From JBBDXI01 sp040902425 (lineage in GTDB: Bacteria > Planctomycetota > Phycisphaerae > Phycisphaerales > UBA1924): a stretch of DNA of 64,000 bases. The notes under the pieces were generated by a model. The model searched no databases. It was given only the letters and a program-made list of their open reading frames with translations, and was not told where the DNA came from. Of this stretch, positions 61,214-64,000 are shown in pieces (positions within the stretch are counted from its first letter, which is position 1; every line of letters starts with the position of its first letter). The stretch is taken from NCBI GenBank assembly GCA_040902425.1, contig JBBDXI010000080.1:1-64000 (forward strand), in the 5' to 3' direction. A program made the position numbers and the translations under genes.

Positions 61214-61292
61214 GGGCGGATGTTAGCGGGAGCAAAGCGGCTTGCCGGCGTGGGTGTGGGGCTGTGAACCCCCCGGTTCCCTAACATCGTCC

Positions 61293-62741
61293 ATGGCGGA
61301 TCTCTGGGCACCCACGCGCGAGCGGGCACACCGGCAGGTGGAGCCGTTGGCGCTGCGGATGCGGCCGCGGTCACTCGAGGAGTTCGCGGGGCAGTCGCAC
61401 ATCCTGGGCCAGGGGAAGCTGCTGCGGCGGATGCTGGAGGCGGACGCGATCACCTCGATCCTGTTCCACGGGCCGCCGGGGACGGGGAAGACGACGCTGG
61501 CGGAGCTGATCGCGGGGTACACGAAGCGGCACTTTGAGCGGGAGAACGCGGCGAGCGTGGGGGTGAAGCGGATCCGGGAGATCATCGACGAGGCGGCGCG
61601 CCGGCTGGAGGCGGGGTCGGCGGGGAGCGGCGCGGGGGGGGCGGGGAGGCGGACGATCCTGTTCCTGGATGAGATCCACCGGTTCACGCGGGCGCAGCAG
61701 GATGTGCTGCTGGGGGATGTGGAGCGGGGGCTGATCACGCTGATCGGTGCGACGACGGAGAACCCGCTGTTCGCGTGCAACTCGGCGCTGGTGAGCCGGA
61801 GCACGCTCTTCCGGCTGGAGCCGCTGAGCGAGGGGGAGATCGTCGGCGTGCTGCGGCGGGCGATCACCGATCCCGACCGGGGGTACGGGAAGCTGGCCTT
61901 GCACGTGAGCGACGAGGCGCTCGCCGTGTGGGCGACCAAGAGCGACGGGGATGCGAGGCGGGCGCTGACGGCGCTCGAGGTTGCTGTCCTGTCCTCGGGT
62001 AGGTCGGCTCTCCGAGCCGATGCCGATGCGGATGCCGCCGGCCAAGACGAATCGGCTCGGAGAGCCGACCTACCCGTGGTCATCGACCGTGCGGTGGCCG
62101 AGGACTCGATCCAGCAGAAGGCCGCGGTGTATGACGGCACGGGGGATGAGCACTACGACGTGATCAGCGCGATGATCAAGAGCATCCGCGGGAGCGACCC
62201 GGACGCGGCGGTGTACTGGATCGCGCGGATGCTGGAGGCGGGGGAGGACCCGAGGTTCATCGCGCGCCGGCTGGCGATCCTGGCGAGCGAGGACATCGGG
62301 AACGCCGACCCGCGGGCGATCATGGTGGCGGCGAGCGCGTGGGAGCTGGTGGAGCGGGTGGGGATGCCGGAGGGGCGGATCATCCTCGCGCAGGCGGCGA
62401 TCTACCTGGCGATGGCGCCCAAGAGCAACGCGAGCTATGTGGCGATCGACGAGGCGCTGGCGGATGTGCGCGCGGGGCGGACCCTGCCGGTGCCGGTCTA
62501 TCTCAAGGATGGGAACGTGCGCAAGGCGACCGAGATGTCCGCGGGCGGGGCCGAGGGGATGCAGGGGTCCGGCACGCCGGGCGTGGGCGAGCGGTACGTC
62601 TACAGCCACGATGTGCCCGGGGCCCTGACGGGGCAGGACTACCTCGGCGTCGAGAAGACCTACTACCGGCCGGGTGATGCGGGCCTGGAACGGGCGATGA
62701 GGGAGCGGCTGGAGCAGGTCCGGAAGCTCCGGAAGCGGTGA
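61293..62741 (+). CDS. rarA: Replication-associated recombination ATPase RarA/MgsA
   Basis: A 482-residue AAA+ protein of the RarA/WRNIP1 family. Motifs: MRPRSLEEFAGQSHILG, Walker A GPPGTGKTTLAELIA (about 70-84), Walker B ILFLDEIHRFTRAQQD, sensor IGATTENP, and MgsA domain AVYDGTGDEHYDVISAMIKSIRGSDPDAAVYWIARMLEAGEDPRFIARRLAILASEDIG. Between LTALEVAVLSS and VVIDRAVAEDSI is a 27-residue stretch (SGRSALRADADADAAG...) encoded by a perfect 26-bp inverted repeat (61996-62076), absent from the family norm. It acts at stalled forks. Confidence 0.94.
   Translation: MADLWAPTRERAHRQVEPLALRMRPRSLEEFAGQSHILGQGKLLRRMLEADAITSILFHGPPGTGKTTLAELIAGYTKRHFERENAASVGVKRIREIIDEAARRLEAGSAGSGAGGAGRRTILFLDEIHRFTRAQQDVLLGDVERGLITLIGATTENPLFACNSALVSRSTLFRLEPLSEGEIVGVLRRAITDPDRGYGKLALHVSDEALAVWATKSDGDARRALTALEVAVLSSGRSALRADADADAAGQDESARRADLPVVIDRAVAEDSIQQKAAVYDGTGDEHYDVISAMIKSIRGSDPDAAVYWIARMLEAGEDPRFIARRLAILASEDIGNADPRAIMVAASAWELVERVGMPEGRIILAQAAIYLAMAPKSNASYVAIDEALADVRAGRTLPVPVYLKDGNVRKATEMSAGGAEGMQGSGTPGVGERYVYSHDVPGALTGQDYLGVEKTYYRPGDAGLERAMRERLEQVRKLRKR
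61996..62076. repeat. Perfect 26-bp inverted repeat inside rarA
   Basis: Arms 61996-62021 and 62051-62076 are exact reverse complements over 26 bases, around a 29-base loop. The whole 81-base block is a multiple of three and keeps the reading frame open. It does not share sequence with the other hairpin family in the window. Confidence 0.95.
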
Positions 62742-62820
62742 GGCGGGCGGGGGCGGTACAGTTGGGCGAGAAACGGCCCCGCCGCGGAGCGTCGGGCCAC
62801 CCAACAAAGAGGAGACTCAC

Positions 62821-64000
62821 ATGCATCTGCGGGCCCTGGTCGTGATGGTGGCGTGCGCGGGGGTTGCTTCGGCGGCGGCGGCGCAGGATGCGGTTGACGT
62901 GATCGATCGGGTCAAGCCCGGGGCGGCCGCGAAGGCCGACGGCGTGGACCCCGCGGCCAAGGCGGTGATCGATGAGTCGCGGGGGATCCTGAAGGACCTG
63001 CGGGACCTGTCGTGCACGGCCGAGAGCACGATGACGGTGGGGGAGACGGTCGAGAAGGGCGCGGGCGAGTACGTGCTGACGTTCGACCGCGTCCCCTCCA
63101 ACGGCGCCGGGATGTTGAAGAAGTTCCGGATCGCTGTCGGCGGCAAGGGGGGGGCGGTGTGGGCGTTCGACGGCGAGACGTCGGCGAAGCTGGACCACGG
63201 GAAGAAGACGCTCGCGTCGATGGAGGCGCCCGGCGGGATGGCGTTCGCCGTCGGCGACGGCGCCACGGCCATGCCCAACTGGGCGATGCGGGATGTGCTA
63301 ATGACGCCGACGGCGACGATCGTCGCGGCGAAGCTGCTCCCCGATGCGAAGCTGGACGGCGTGACCTGCCGCGTGGTCGAGTACACGGTCGAGCTGCCCA
63401 TGGCCAACCCTCTGGATGAGGAGGGCGAGAAGCCGGAGGCGGAGAGGCCGAGGATGATCCTGCGCCAGGTGCGCTCCCTCGGGGCGGCGGACCTGCTGGT
63501 GCGGAAGATCGAGTCGTGGACGACCTACAGCAACGCCGAGGGGCAGGAGCCGCGCTCGTTCGTGGGCCTGTACACGAACGTGAAGGGGAACACCCGCCCG
63601 GATGCGGAGGTCTTCCGCCTGGAGCGGCCCGCGGGGTACGCGGAGGCCGAGGCGGACGCGGGGGAGCTGGGCATCCCCGGGGCGCGCCCGAAGCTGAAGT
63701 TCGCGGCCGGCGACACCGCGCCGGACTTTGCGCTGAAGGACCCGCACGGGAAGGACGTGACGCTGGCGAGCCTGAAGGGCCGGATCGTGCTGCTGGACTT
63801 CTGGGCGACGTGGTGCGGGCCGTGCAAGATGGCGATGCCCAAGGTGCAGGCGATGCACGAGAAGTTCGCGGGCAAGCCGGTGTCGATCTTCGGGGTGAAC
63901 ACGTGGGAGCGGGGGGCCCCGGACATCGCCCAGAAGTACATGGAGAAGCACGAGTACACCTACGGGCTGCTGCTGAAGGGCGACAGCCTGGCGACGGCGT
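62821..64000 (+). CDS. Secreted LolA-like domain fused to TlpA-type thioredoxin (partial)
   Basis: At least 393 residues; the gene runs off the window. Signal peptide about 1-22 (ending SAAAAQ). Residues about 45-280 look LolA-like or DUF2092-like (LRDLSCTAESTMTVGE, MLKKFRIAVGGKGGAVWAFDGE, KLDGVTCRVVEYTVELPMA). From about residue 300 a TlpA/ResA-type domain starts (GDTAPDFALKDPHGKDVTLASLKGRIVLLDFWATWCGPCKMAMPKV) with active-site WCGPCK. AGAGGAG precedes the ATG. It may couple redox to lipid-carrier function in the envelope. Only about the first half of the thioredoxin domain is inside the window. Confidence 0.85.
   Translation, partial: MHLRALVVMVACAGVASAAAAQDAVDVIDRVKPGAAAKADGVDPAAKAVIDESRGILKDLRDLSCTAESTMTVGETVEKGAGEYVLTFDRVPSNGAGMLKKFRIAVGGKGGAVWAFDGETSAKLDHGKKTLASMEAPGGMAFAVGDGATAMPNWAMRDVLMTPTATIVAAKLLPDAKLDGVTCRVVEYTVELPMANPLDEEGEKPEAERPRMILRQVRSLGAADLLVRKIESWTTYSNAEGQEPRSFVGLYTNVKGNTRPDAEVFRLERPAGYAEAEADAGELGIPGARPKLKFAAGDTAPDFALKDPHGKDVTLASLKGRIVLLDFWATWCGPCKMAMPKVQAMHEKFAGKPVSIFGVNTWERGAPDIAQKYMEKHEYTYGLLLKGDSLATA

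Overview
The window is about 64 kb of very GC-rich bacterial chromosome, and the gene content points to a Planctomycetota member, most likely class Phycisphaerae. Three secreted proteins end in tandem copies of the Asn/Cys/Asp-rich LNVADF..CFL..YAAG module (GC-type dockerin). There are also short prepilin-type proteins of the DUF1559 kind, a type III glutamine synthetase, LPS genes (kdsB, gmhA, a PagL-like deacylase) and a Tad pilus locus. Assignment to class rests on recognising these families and was not tested by a tree.

Layout. 1-10 kb: secreted transglutaminase-fold protein, GC-dockerin proteins, RtcB, SixA, an RRM protein, an HExxH protein coupled to fmt, an uncharacterised 424-residue protein, and def. 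10-17 kb: TPR protein, kdsB, 5-formyl-THF cyclo-ligase, LysM/L,D-transpeptidase, an ECF sigma factor with a coupled membrane partner, tRNA-Val and gmhA. 17.5-27.7 kb: one Tad locus in order flp, prepilin peptidase, tadE, cpaB, secretin, cpaE, tadA, tadB, tadC, a lipoprotein and tadD. 27.7-32.3 kb: a DUF1559-like prepilin, a Ser/Thr kinase, tRNA-Glu, an HPt protein and a response-regulator diguanylate cyclase. 32.3-38.1 kb (minus strand): PagL-like protein, a Tat-exported class V aminotransferase, a mini-prepilin, prmC, a frameshifted zinc-ribbon membrane gene, a GNAT-aminotransferase fusion and tRNA-Ile2. 38.3-45.8 kb: matrixin-type dockerin protease, type III glnA, GNAT, DUF1844 protein, SurA-like isomerase and YraN. 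45.8-55.4 kb: histidine kinase, glycosyltransferase, pckA, tRNA-His, PilZ-receiver protein, gyrB and ruvX. 55.4-64 kb: YceI, a small membrane protein, a LolA-like lipoprotein coupled to a TPR-gluzincin, plsC, rarA, and a LolA-like/thioredoxin fusion cut by the window end.

The most striking non-genic signal is a set of palindromic repeats. At least seven related hairpins of about 33-42 bp (CAC-stem-loop-stem-GTG followed by GCAC) are scattered through the window. Most are intergenic, but one lies in frame inside kdsB and another inside the HExxH gene. Two unrelated palindromes are also embedded in frame: a perfect 26-bp inverted repeat in rarA and a small GGCAGGC/GCCTGCC hairpin in rtcB. All three enzymes carry the extra residues in what should be loops. 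Several long open frames opposite real genes are GC-driven shadows and are omitted.

Functionally, most genes are housekeeping. The accessory themes are surface biology (Tad pili, dockerin proteins, LPS modification, lipoprotein trafficking) and phospho/c-di-GMP signalling (GGDEF, PilZ-receiver, HPt, histidine kinase, Ser/Thr kinase, ECF sigma). No rRNA, CRISPR array, transposase or phage gene was seen.
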